From Silvibacterium bohemicum (GTDB lineage: Bacteria; Acidobacteriota; Terriglobia; Terriglobales; Acidobacteriaceae), in NCBI RefSeq assembly GCF_001006305.1, contig NZ_LBHJ01000003.1, positions 1 to 64,000 of the forward strand: a stretch of DNA of 64,000 nt, written 5' to 3'. This document shows positions 36,375 through 44,430 of this stretch, piece by piece. The notes beneath the pieces are model-generated. The model searched no databases and was not told the origin of the DNA. It saw only the letters and a program-made list of their open reading frames with translations. Each line of letters opens with the position of its first letter. The first letter of the stretch is position 1. The translations under genes and the position numbers were made by a program.

Positions 36375-37535
36375 CTATCGGGGGGAGTCGCTTAGATATT
36401 GGTTGAGTTCGGCTACGTGGTAGCAGTGATCGATGGCCGTCTCCCGCTGAATTCTTCCCGAACGGACCAACTCCGCTAAAGACTGCTCCATGGTCATCAT
36501 TCCTTCAGCGCGTCCGGTCGAGATATGGGACCGGATCTGGTGATCCTGGCCGGAGCGAATCAAATTACGAACGGCGCTAGTTGCCATCATGATTTCGAGC
36601 GCGGGATAGCGGTTCGCACTGTCGGCGGCGGCCACCAGCTGCTGCGAGATCACGGCCACGAGCGCCAGCGACAATTGTTGCCGCATCTGCGATGGCTGCT
36701 GCGATCCGTGGCCGGTAGGCAGCAGGTCGAGGATGCGCGACATGGTCTGCGAAGCATCGTTGGTGTGCAGCGATGACAGCACCAGGTGGCCGGTTTCTGC
36801 GGCGGTGAGAGCTGCGGCCATGGTTTCCCTGTCGCGCATCTCTCCCACCAGGATCACGTCGGGGTCTTGACGCAGTACGGCGCGCACCGCATGGGCAAAG
36901 GACGGCGTATCCTGACCTACTTGAATCTGCTCGACGATCGAGCTGCGATTGGCATGTTGATATTCGATGGGATCTTCAATGGTGATGATGTGATCGCGGC
37001 GGCGGCTATTGATGAGATCGATGAGCGCAGCCAGGGTAGAGGTCTTGCCGCAGCCGGTGGGGCCGGTGAGCAGCACCAGACCCTGTCGCCGCTCGGCGAG
37101 GTGGGCAAGGCTGGGCGGCAGATGCAGCGACTCGAGCGTGGGAATCTGCGTCGGCAATACCCGTATGCTGGCCGCGAGCGTGCCCCGCTGGTAGTGAAAG
37201 TTCGCTCGAAAGCGTCCGATCGAGCCGTGAAGAAAACAGAAGTCGAGGGATTTGTTTTTAGCCAGTTCTTCAGCTTGAGTAGTGGTGAGAAGAGGCAGCA
37301 GCAGGCCGCGAATGTCCTCCGGTGACATCGGGGCTCCCGAAGCCTGAGCCAGTGCGCCTTTGACGCGGAGTGTGACGGACGAGCCGGCGACGAGCAGAAT
37401 GTCCGATGCGTTTCTCTGCACGGCCATGGCCAGGAGTTGATCGAGCGATGTGCTGTCGCTGCTCTTGGCTGCGACTGTCTTCCGATTCAGCTGTTCTACC
37501 AGCCGCGACAACTCGTCGTCGTGTGCTGCCACCAT
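36375..37535 (-). CDS. pilT: PilT-like type IV pilus retraction ATPase
   Basis: This 386-residue hexameric ATPase depolymerises type IV pili. It has an N-terminal PAS-like region with ASDILLVAGSSVTLRVKG (about 59-76), Walker A LLTGPTGCGKTST, the Asp-box TIEDPIEYQH, Walker B DPDVILVGEMRDRET and the His-box HLVLSSLHTNDASQT. Family position is PilT/PilU; the C-terminal AIRNL retraction motif appears as AVRNLI. A ribosome site (gggag) precedes the ATG. No other pilus gene is adjacent. Confidence 0.88.
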   Translation of the reverse strand: MVAAHDDELSRLVEQLNRKTVAAKSSDSTSLDQLLAMAVQRNASDILLVAGSSVTLRVKGALAQASGAPMSPEDIRGLLLPLLTTTQAEELAKNKSLDFCFLHGSIGRFRANFHYQRGTLAASIRVLPTQIPTLESLHLPPSLAHLAERRQGLVLLTGPTGCGKTSTLAALIDLINSRRRDHIITIEDPIEYQHANRSSIVEQIQVGQDTPSFAHAVRAVLRQDPDVILVGEMRDRETMAAALTAAETGHLVLSSLHTNDASQTMSRILDLLPTGHGSQQPSQMRQQLSLALVAVISQQLVAAADSANRYPALEIMMATSAVRNLIRSGQDHQIRSHISTGRAEGMMTMEQSLAELVRSGRIQRETAIDHCYHVAELNQYLSDSPR

Positions 37536-37707
37536 CCCACTCCCTCATCCTCGCTGCTGCGAAGCTGTACTTGGGAAAGTATCTCAGGCTTCTTCAGAGT
37601 AAGACGGCCCAGCGGAAGCCCTCGCTCGTCGAGGCAGAAAGGCGTCTTTCGTCGCGTGAAGAAAATGCTGTCCCCTTCGGCTCGAAGTTTGGCGTTTACA
37701 CTGGGGG

Positions 37708-38628
37708 TTGCTGCCTCCCGTAATGCGAGAAAGATTGGAATACGCGGTTGTCTGGTTATTGGTGAAGCTTCTGGGCGCGCTGCCTCGCTCCTGGGCGCGG
37801 GCGCTCGGCGCCGGAGTGGGTGCGGCGGCGCTGTCTCTGCTGGGGCGGCTGCGTCAGGCCGGGCTTCGCAATCTCGAGTTGGCTTTTCCTGACAAGAAAC
37901 CCGATGAGCGGGAAATTATTCTCCGCGGGCTCTTTCGCAACTTGGGATGGCTGCTCGCCGAATTCTGCCAGATGCCGCGCTATACGCAGGCAAATACCGC
38001 GAATCTTGTCCGCTATGAGGGGCTGGAGCACTACCTCGCGGCGAAAGCCAAAGGCAAGGGCGTGCTGATCGTCACCGGGCACCTCGGGGCGTGGGAGTTG
38101 TCGAGCTACTATCACTCGCTGATGGGCTATCCGATGAGCATGGTGATCCGGCGGCTGGACAATGCGCGCGTCGACCGGCTGGTGAACCATATCCGCTGCC
38201 TGCACGGCAACCGGGTGCTGCACAAGGACGATTTCGCGCGCGGACTGCTGGGTGCGATGCGCCAGGGCGAGACGGTCGGCATCCTAATGGATACGAACAT
38301 GACTCCTCCGCAGGGGGTGTTTGTGCCCTTCTTCGCGCATCAGGCGTGTACTGCGTCCGGGCTGGCGCGGGTAGCGCTCAAGACCGGCGCGGCGGTGCTG
38401 CCGGGGTTCATGCTATGGGAGGAGCGGGAGCAGAAGTATGTGCTGCACTTCGGTCCCGAAATCGAATTGATCGCCACCGGAGATGACGAAAGGGACGCAA
38501 CCGAAAACACGGCGCGCTTTACGGCGGTGATCGAGAGTTATATCCGGCGATATCCCGACCAATGGCTCTGGGTTCATCGACGCTGGAAGACACGGCCGGA
38601 AGGCGAGCCGACACTTTATCCTCGTTAA
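37708..38628 (+). CDS. LpxL/HtrB-family lysophospholipid (lipid A) acyltransferase
   Basis: This 306-residue inner-membrane acyltransferase has an N-terminal hydrophobic helix, then GHLGAWELSS (the HxxxxE catalytic motif) and QGETVGILMDTNM. FFAHQACTASGLARVALKTG follows and corresponds to the FFG-type region, with ALWVH-like WLWVHRRWKTRP at the end. It probably adds a secondary acyl chain to lipid A. The frame starts at a TTG (37708); an ATG at 37723 is an alternative. lpxD follows 27 bp later on the same strand, consistent with lipid A biosynthesis. Confidence 0.9.
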   Translation: MLPPVMRERLEYAVVWLLVKLLGALPRSWARALGAGVGAAALSLLGRLRQAGLRNLELAFPDKKPDEREIILRGLFRNLGWLLAEFCQMPRYTQANTANLVRYEGLEHYLAAKAKGKGVLIVTGHLGAWELSSYYHSLMGYPMSMVIRRLDNARVDRLVNHIRCLHGNRVLHKDDFARGLLGAMRQGETVGILMDTNMTPPQGVFVPFFAHQACTASGLARVALKTGAAVLPGFMLWEEREQKYVLHFGPEIELIATGDDERDATENTARFTAVIESYIRRYPDQWLWVHRRWKTRPEGEPTLYPR

Positions 38629-38655
38629 TGAGCATAGGCAGACAGAGAAAATTCT

Positions 38656-39768
38656 ATGGCGCGATTGATGCAACTTGCTGAACTGCTCGATGCCGAGCTT
38701 CGTATGCCTCCCGCGGAGCCATTGCCGGAGATCACCGGAGTTGCCAGCGCGAAGACCGCATCGAAGAGCGACCTGGTCTTTGCCGAAGATGCGAATGCCT
38801 TCTCCGATGCGCTTGCCTCGCAGGCTGCGGCGGTGATTGTGGCCGCGAAGATTGCTCCCGAAGGCGCGGCAGGCAAGCCGCTGCTGGTGGTGAAGCAGCC
38901 GCGCCTGGCCTTTGCTCTGGCCGCGCGCGAATTGCGTGGAGCACAAGATGCTACCGGCGTTCATCCGACCGCGATCATCGACGGCAGCGTGGTGCGGGGA
39001 CGCCGCATCTCGGTTGGCGCTTATGCGGTCATCGAAGCGGGAGTGAAGATCGGCGACGATACGATCATTGGCGCGGGTGCGATTGTCGGAGCAGGGGTGG
39101 AGTTGGGACGTGGATGCCACATCTATCCCCGCGTGGTGATCTACAGCGGCGTCGAGCTGGGCGAACGAGTGGTGGTGCATGCGGGAGCGGTGCTGGGTGC
39201 GGACGGCTTCGGCTATGTTCGCGACCATGCGAGCGGTGAGTACACGCAGTTTCCGCAGCAGGGAAGACTGATCCTCGAAGACGATGTGGAGATCGGCGCA
39301 AACACCACCGTCGATCGCGGCGCACTCGAAGAGACGCGTCTGGCTAAGGGTGTGAAGATCGATAACCTGGTGCACATCGGGCATAACGTGCAGGTCGGTA
39401 AACATGTGGTGATCGCGGCGCAGACGGGGATCTCGGGATCGAGCGTGATCGGCGATTATGCGATTGTCGGCGGACAGGTGGGAATCGGCGATCACGCAGT
39501 CGTGGGCGAGAACGTCATTCTCGGATCGGGGTCGGGTGTGCTTACGCACAAGAAGGTGAAGGGACCGGGTGTGGTCTTCTGGGGGCGACCGGCGAGGCCG
39601 CTGCAGGATTATTTGAAGGAGCTGGCGACGTTGTCGCGGCTCACCCGCCGCCGCAAAGAAGAATCGCTGCCGGTTGAAGCGGCGTCGAAGTCCCGTCCGC
39701 GTAAGAGCGCGGCGCGTAAAGCGACGGCGAGCAAGCCTGTGACTGACAAAACGGGGAAACAGGAGTAG
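38656..39768 (+). CDS. lpxD: UDP-3-O-acylglucosamine N-acyltransferase
   Basis: This 370-residue protein performs the third step of lipid A synthesis, transferring a 3-hydroxyacyl chain from ACP. The N-terminal uridine-binding domain (to about 95) is followed by hexapeptide left-handed beta-helix repeats, for example ISVGAYAVIEAGVKIGDD and GAGAIVGAGVELG, with LGADGFGYV and NLVHIGHNVQVGKHVVI containing the catalytic His. The Lys/Ala-rich tail (RPRKSAARKATASK) is an extension. The next gene starts 2 bp after its stop and shares the operon. Confidence 0.95.
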   Translation: MARLMQLAELLDAELRMPPAEPLPEITGVASAKTASKSDLVFAEDANAFSDALASQAAAVIVAAKIAPEGAAGKPLLVVKQPRLAFALAARELRGAQDATGVHPTAIIDGSVVRGRRISVGAYAVIEAGVKIGDDTIIGAGAIVGAGVELGRGCHIYPRVVIYSGVELGERVVVHAGAVLGADGFGYVRDHASGEYTQFPQQGRLILEDDVEIGANTTVDRGALEETRLAKGVKIDNLVHIGHNVQVGKHVVIAAQTGISGSSVIGDYAIVGGQVGIGDHAVVGENVILGSGSGVLTHKKVKGPGVVFWGRPARPLQDYLKELATLSRLTRRRKEESLPVEAASKSRPRKSAARKATASKPVTDKTGKQE

Positions 39769-39770
39769 CT

Positions 39771-40433
39771 GTGGCTATCGTCGTCATCGGCGGTCACTCG
39801 CGCAACATCGGGAAGACCTCGGTGGTGTCGAGCCTGATCTCGCGGCTCCGGGACTTGAACTGGACGGCCTTCAAAATTACGCAGTACGGCCACGGCTTCT
39901 GCACCGCTGACGGCGCGCCCTGCGACTGCCAGACCGACGACCACACCATCGCCATCAGCGCGGAGCGCGACCCCAATACCGGCACGGATAGCGCCCGCTT
40001 TCTCGCGGCCGGTGCGGCTCGCTCGCTGTGGGTGCGGACGCGGCAGGGAATGCTGGCCGAGGCCATGCCGCGCATTCGCAAAGAGCTGGCCACGGCGGAG
40101 AATGCCATCCTCGAATCGAACAGCCTGATCCAGTTTCTGCAGCCGGATCTTTATCTCACTGTGCTCGATTACGGGACGGCGGATTTCAAAGATTCCGCAC
40201 GGTTGTTTCTGGATCGCGCCGATGCGGTGCTGCTGCGCGGATCGGGTGTGGAGCTAGTGCCTCGCTGGGCTAGCGTGAGCCTCAAGCTGCTCGAAGGCAA
40301 GCCCCAGTTTGTTATGGGGCCTTCCGAGTCGTTGACCGAGGAGATTGTGGCGTTTGTTCGCGGGGCGGTTGAGAATGCGAATAGGGGAAGAGGCGCCGCA
40401 GCGGATGAGTGGCAACCGGTCGTCGATCCTTGA
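39771..40433 (+). CDS. P-loop NTPase with Cys cluster, MobB-like, function unknown
   Basis: This 220-residue protein starts at a GTG (39771), with aggag five bases upstream. The P-loop is GGHSRNIGKTS (Lys15, Thr16), followed by the Cys-rich segment HGFCTADGAPCDC (Cys44, 51, 53) and YLTVLDYGTADFKDSARLFL later. The nucleotide fold resembles MobB (molybdenum cofactor) and related P-loop proteins, but the family is not certain. The Cys cluster suggests a metal or Fe-S site. It starts 2 bp after lpxD, so an envelope link is possible but not shown. Confidence 0.6.
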   Translation: MAIVVIGGHSRNIGKTSVVSSLISRLRDLNWTAFKITQYGHGFCTADGAPCDCQTDDHTIAISAERDPNTGTDSARFLAAGAARSLWVRTRQGMLAEAMPRIRKELATAENAILESNSLIQFLQPDLYLTVLDYGTADFKDSARLFLDRADAVLLRGSGVELVPRWASVSLKLLEGKPQFVMGPSESLTEEIVAFVRGAVENANRGRGAAADEWQPVVDP

Positions 40434-40480
40434 TAGCGTAGATATTGCCGGTAACCGGAGTAGGGTTAGATATAAGATTC

Positions 40481-40520
40481 AACTGGAAATTGCATATACG
40501 TTATACCGCAAGGCGTATGC
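40481..40520. promoter_or_regulatory. Inverted repeat upstream of the PIN module, possible operator
   Basis: In the AT-rich gap before the 316-residue gene, gcatatacg (from about 40492) pairs imperfectly with cgtatgc (about 40514-40520). A tataag-like -10 candidate lies near 40471. Toxin-antitoxin operons are usually autoregulated at such sites. The inference is weak and no experimental box is known to me. Confidence 0.25.
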
Positions 40521-40565
40521 TGAAATGCCTACATAATATCCGCACGCCATCCAGGGAGGTTCCCG

Positions 40566-41516
40566 GTGCTGAATTACATTGAACAAGAGATTGCTGTGGA
40601 CACCGCAATTCCCTATGGCGCGGATATTCCGTTACCAATTAGCGCGTCCCTGTTGCGGAGATTAGAAGAAACCGCGCGTCCATGTGTGCGTATGGCGCTG
40701 CAAGGCACGAGTGCGTCTGTGGGGGCTCCTCCCGCTTGGCTCGAGCGGGCTTCTGATGTCCGGACCCTCGGATTCAGTGACCGTGGTGGAAGAGCGATTT
40801 TGCACGTGAAGGCCCCGCGGCTCGGAGATGCCGTACCGGAGATCTTCGATCAACCCCCGCTTTGGCCCGGAGTCGCGTCGCCCGAGGATACAGCAATCCA
40901 GTTGATCGGAAAAGTGAGCCAAGTGGTTCGCAGACAGGAAACAACTAGCGATCTCTACGACCGTCCGTTGCTCAGGCATCTGAGCCATTGGGACAAGCTA
41001 TTCCGGAGAGATGTTCGCTCGATACGATTTCCGACGAGATCTCCTGTAGGCGATGACTCAGACATATTCGATGAGCAGGTTTCCAAGAATGCTCTCGTGT
41101 TGAGCGACCAGACTCCGACTCCGCGGCAGGTTCGAGTAGTCGGCAAACTGGACATGGTGCGTCACAGTACACGCTCATTTGGGTTATTGTTGGCCGATGG
41201 TACGGAAGTTCGGGGAATTCTCAGCGATGGGGATCCTGATTTGCTGCAGCGATATTTCGGCGGAGAGATCACGATATTCGGCAAAGCTGTTTATAGACCA
41301 TCCGGCACGCTGCTGCGCATTGATGCTCAGGAAATAGTCGATACCGTCGAAGGGCGCACAGCTTTTTCGCATGTCCCGCTTGCCCTTACCCATCAGCCGA
41401 GACAAGATCGCAAAACGCAGACCTCTAAGAACGGGGTGAGTGCTTTTTTCGGAAGCTGGCCCGGAACTGAGACAGACCAGGAATTGCTTGCGGCGCTGGA
41501 AGAGTTAAGACACTAA
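40566..41516 (+). CDS. Putative large antitoxin-like partner of the PIN toxin
   Basis: This 316-residue protein starts at GTG 40566 with a very strong site (agggaggt). The middle to C-terminal part (about 187-275) has RQVRVVGKLDMVRHSTRS, FGLLLADGTEVRGILSDG and FGKAVYRPSGTLLRIDAQE, which read like a beta-rich, OB-like domain. The last ~25 residues, FFGSWPGTETDQELLAALEE, form an acidic tail of a kind that caps PIN toxins in some VapBC-like pairs. The N-terminal ~180 residues are unrecognised. The PIN gene starts 9 bp after its stop. Canonical VapB antitoxins are about 70-100 residues, so this is unusually large. Confidence 0.6.
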   Translation: MLNYIEQEIAVDTAIPYGADIPLPISASLLRRLEETARPCVRMALQGTSASVGAPPAWLERASDVRTLGFSDRGGRAILHVKAPRLGDAVPEIFDQPPLWPGVASPEDTAIQLIGKVSQVVRRQETTSDLYDRPLLRHLSHWDKLFRRDVRSIRFPTRSPVGDDSDIFDEQVSKNALVLSDQTPTPRQVRVVGKLDMVRHSTRSFGLLLADGTEVRGILSDGDPDLLQRYFGGEITIFGKAVYRPSGTLLRIDAQEIVDTVEGRTAFSHVPLALTHQPRQDRKTQTSKNGVSAFFGSWPGTETDQELLAALEELRH

Positions 41517-41525
41517 TCATTCCCT

Positions 41526-41990
41526 ATGCCTCAGAGCTATGTGCTGGATACAAGCATCATATTGAATTTGATCCGCGGGCGAGAACTCGGCGAATCGATT
41601 GATCGCGCCTTCGGTTTGAGGGCAGCGTACTACCGCCACCTAGTATCGATTGTTTCCCATGGAGAACTGCGCGTGTTGGCTCGCCGGCACGAATGGCAAG
41701 AATCAAAATTAGCCGCGCTGGCTATTGCACTTGGCGAGGTTGTTACCGTGAATATCGATAACAGCGCGATGATTGAGGCGTATGTTCGAGTGGAGGAGAG
41801 TTGTAGCAGCGCTCCGGGTGGCGAGCACAACATGGGACAAAACGATATGTGGATAGCGGCAACAGCGCTCCATGCCGGTCTGCCTCTCATCACAGCTGAC
41901 AAGGATTTTCGTTTTCTAGATGGACGCTTGATCCAGGTTTATTGGGTCGATTCGGGCGCTGGCTCGCAAAAGGGCCGCTCGATCAACTGA
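41526..41990 (+). CDS. PIN-domain ribonuclease toxin (VapC-like)
   Basis: This 154-residue PIN-fold protein has the acidic metal site: VLDTSIILNLI with Asp8, SHGELRVLARR (Glu of motif 2), GQNDMWIAATAL with Asp107, and ITADKDF (Asp of motif 4). VapC toxins cleave tRNA or rRNA. It lies 9 bp behind the 316-residue partner gene, probably the same operon. The ATG lacks a strong ribosome site, which fits coupled translation. The C-terminal tail (GAGSQKGRSIN) is unstructured. Confidence 0.85.
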   Translation: MPQSYVLDTSIILNLIRGRELGESIDRAFGLRAAYYRHLVSIVSHGELRVLARRHEWQESKLAALAIALGEVVTVNIDNSAMIEAYVRVEESCSSAPGGEHNMGQNDMWIAATALHAGLPLITADKDFRFLDGRLIQVYWVDSGAGSQKGRSIN

Positions 41991-41991
41991 C

Positions 41992-42234
41992 CTATTTAGG
42001 CGCGGCCAGCGGGGCGAAGGCTTCGCGTTTCATGGAGCCGTCCCGCTGCTTGATCAGGATTTCGACTTTGCCTTCTGCTTCTTCGAGCTGCTTCTTGCAA
42101 TCGGAGGAGAGTTGCATGCCCTGCTCGAAGAGCTTTACCGAATCCTCCAGGGGCAGGTCGCCGCGCTCCAGCTGACCGACGATGGTTTCGAGTTGCTTCA
42201 GAGAATCTTCAAACGTTGCCAACGGCTGCTCCAC
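41992..42234 (-). CDS. xseB: Exodeoxyribonuclease VII small subunit
   Basis: This 80-residue protein has the family pattern TFEDSLKQLETIVGQLERGD then LPLEDSVKLFEQGMQL, a coiled-coil helix pair that binds the large subunit XseA. The enzyme degrades single-stranded DNA. Its ATG lies inside the 3' end of the upstream methyltransferase/MTHFR gene, overlapping it by 26 bp, so translation is coupled. xseA is not in the window. Confidence 0.9.
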   Translation of the reverse strand: MEQPLATFEDSLKQLETIVGQLERGDLPLEDSVKLFEQGMQLSSDCKKQLEEAEGKVEILIKQRDGSMKREAFAPLAAPK

Positions 42235-44161
42235 TGACTTCTGTTGTCGCTACGGTGACCGATGCTCCGGCGACTGTTGGGTTGGCGGTTGCGGCGTTCT
42301 GCTGCTTCGGCAGCACGTCGGCGATGACTTCGGCGGCGAGCGCGTAGCGTCCGAAGGGGGCGCTTACCTGAACGCCCTGCACCATGGGAATCGCGGCGGC
42401 GAGCATCTCCTGCGCGATCTTCACGCCTTCGGCGCGCGCCAGATCGGGTGTCGAGGCCTGCTGCATGCGTAACAGAATGCTGTCGGGCACGCTGACGCGC
42501 AAATCGTTCTTCATGAACTCGGCATTGCGCAGGCTGGTCAGCGGCCAGATGCCGGCGACAACCGGGATGCGGAAGCTTTCGATGCGCTTGAGGAAGGCTT
42601 CGAGGATGCGGAGATCGAAGACGGGCTGGGTGATGGCGTATTCGGCTCCGGCTTCCACCTTGTAGGCAAAGCGGCGAACCTCGTTATCGATGTCGGGCAC
42701 GCCGGGGTTGGCGGCGACGGCGATGGTGAATCCCGTAGATGCGCCGATGGAGTTGCCGCCGATATCGAGCCCGTGATTCAGGCGCTGCACGATATTCGTG
42801 AGGCCGATGGCGTCGACATCGAAGACCGCCGTGGCATCGGGATAGTTGCCCAGCTTGGGCGGATCGCCGGTGAGGCAGAGAATATTTTTTAGGCCGAGCG
42901 ACGACGCGCCCAGCAGATCGCTCTGAATGCTGAGCACGTTGCGGTCGCGGCAGGTGTAGTGGAGGATGGTCTCGACGCCGATGCTCTGCTGAATCTGGAT
43001 GCAGAGGCTCTGCCCGCTCATGCGCGCCGAGGCGCGCGGCGAATCCGGCACGTTGATGGCGTGGATGCCGCGGGCGGCGAGCAGCGCTGCGCCTTCCAGC
43101 TCCTTCTTGCAATCGATGCCGCGCGGCGGCACGATCTCCACCATGGTGACGAAGGTTCCTTCATGAATCAGCTTGCCGATCTTGGAGCGCTGCTCGATGG
43201 GCGGAGGCGGTGTTTCGCTGACCAGCGAGACCTTGGCTGTGCCGTGCGCGCTGACCTTTTGCGCATCGACTGCACGCAGGGCGGACTTCATGGCGCGGAT
43301 GTGGTTGGGCGTGGTGCCGCAACAGCCTCCGATGAACTGCGCGCCGGCCTTCAGGAACTTGCGCGCGAAGTTGGCCATGTACTCCGGCGAGCATAAATAG
43401 ATGTTGCGGCCGTCGACGGCGCGGGGCATGCCGGCGTTGGGCATGGCGGCCAGGGGCAGGCTGGTGGCGGCGGCGAGCTTTTCGAGGGTGGTGAGAATGG
43501 TGGCGGGTCCGGTGCTGCAATTGGTGCCGACGATGTCTGCGCCCCAGGCGGTCAGGCGGGCTGCGGCGACTTCGGGGGACGCTCCGTCGAGGCAATTGGA
43601 CTCCTCGTCGACGGTGATCATGGCCAGGATGGGCAGTTCGGGCGCGACTTCCTTCGCGGCCTTGATGGCCTGCTCGGCTTCGTTCAACGCGACGATGGTT
43701 TCGATGACCAGCAGGTCGACTCCGCCGGCCTTAAGGCCGCGGACCTGCTCCGCGAAGGCGGCGCGGGCTTCGTCGAGCCCGGTTTTGCCGAGCGGCTCGA
43801 GGTGAACCCCCAGCGGGCCGATGGCGCCGGCGACCCAGGCTTTGCCGGCCTGCTTGTCGGCCAGCTGCTCGACGGCCTGCCGCGCGATCTGAGCTCCCGC
43901 CTTGTTGATGTCGAAGACCTGGTCCTGCAGACCGTAGCGCAGCAGGCGAAAGGAGTTGGCTCCGAAGGTGTTGGTTTCGATCACTTCGGCGCCGGCCTGC
44001 AGATATTCGTCGTGGACGGAGCGAATCAGGTCCGGTTGCGAGAGGTTGAGCTCGTCGTAGCAACGGTTGATGAAGACACCGCGAGCGTACAGCGTGGTGC
44101 CCATCGCACCGTCGCAGAGGATGGTGCGTTCGCCAAACATTGCTCGGATACGGTCGGTCAT
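42209..44161 (-). CDS. Bifunctional homocysteine S-methyltransferase / methylenetetrahydrofolate reductase
   Basis: This fused enzyme of about 650 residues is like Bacillus YitJ. The N-terminal half is a Zn-dependent methyltransferase: LCDGAMGTTLYARG at the start, TNCSTGP and GGCCGTTPNHIR (Zn cysteines). The C-terminal half is a MetF-like FAD barrel beginning FVTMVEIVPPRG (about 350), with ILCLTGDPPKLGNYPDATAV and GAEYAITQPVFD. It links one-carbon metabolism to methionine. The start at 44161 (MTDRIRAMFG) is preferred over 44236, with aagga upstream. xseB overlaps its end. The divergent lipoprotein gene starts 269 bases away. Confidence 0.93.
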   Translation of the reverse strand: MTDRIRAMFGERTILCDGAMGTTLYARGVFINRCYDELNLSQPDLIRSVHDEYLQAGAEVIETNTFGANSFRLLRYGLQDQVFDINKAGAQIARQAVEQLADKQAGKAWVAGAIGPLGVHLEPLGKTGLDEARAAFAEQVRGLKAGGVDLLVIETIVALNEAEQAIKAAKEVAPELPILAMITVDEESNCLDGASPEVAAARLTAWGADIVGTNCSTGPATILTTLEKLAAATSLPLAAMPNAGMPRAVDGRNIYLCSPEYMANFARKFLKAGAQFIGGCCGTTPNHIRAMKSALRAVDAQKVSAHGTAKVSLVSETPPPPIEQRSKIGKLIHEGTFVTMVEIVPPRGIDCKKELEGAALLAARGIHAINVPDSPRASARMSGQSLCIQIQQSIGVETILHYTCRDRNVLSIQSDLLGASSLGLKNILCLTGDPPKLGNYPDATAVFDVDAIGLTNIVQRLNHGLDIGGNSIGASTGFTIAVAANPGVPDIDNEVRRFAYKVEAGAEYAITQPVFDLRILEAFLKRIESFRIPVVAGIWPLTSLRNAEFMKNDLRVSVPDSILLRMQQASTPDLARAEGVKIAQEMLAAAIPMVQGVQVSAPFGRYALAAEVIADVLPKQQNAATANPTVAGASVTVATTEVSGAAVGNV

Positions 44162-44430
44162 GAACTGGGAATCCTTTCCTTCATGGTATGCCAGGGAATG
44201 ATCGATTGCCAGTTGCCGGGGTTTCGCAACCGGCACATTGCGCGGGAGATTCGCAAGAATCGCAGGGCGCGAAACTATCTAAAAAAAGCGGGTCTCAGTC
44301 TATATAGGAAGAAGAGTGCAAAGACGACGGCGGTGGCGCGTCTGCGTCGTTCATGCGGGACAATTGATAACCGGGCAAGTTGGGCGCTTTGCTATACTGG
44401 CCATTCCCAAGGTTCGAGAGGTTTTGCGTT

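Noticed and set aside
38413-39549. 378-residue minus-strand frame antisense to lpxD
   Set aside because: The plus strand has clear hexapeptide repeats of LpxD. The antisense frame shows no domain.
40345-40536. 63-residue plus-strand frame after the P-loop gene
   Set aside because: It overlaps the end of that gene in another frame and extends into an AT-rich promoter-like region.
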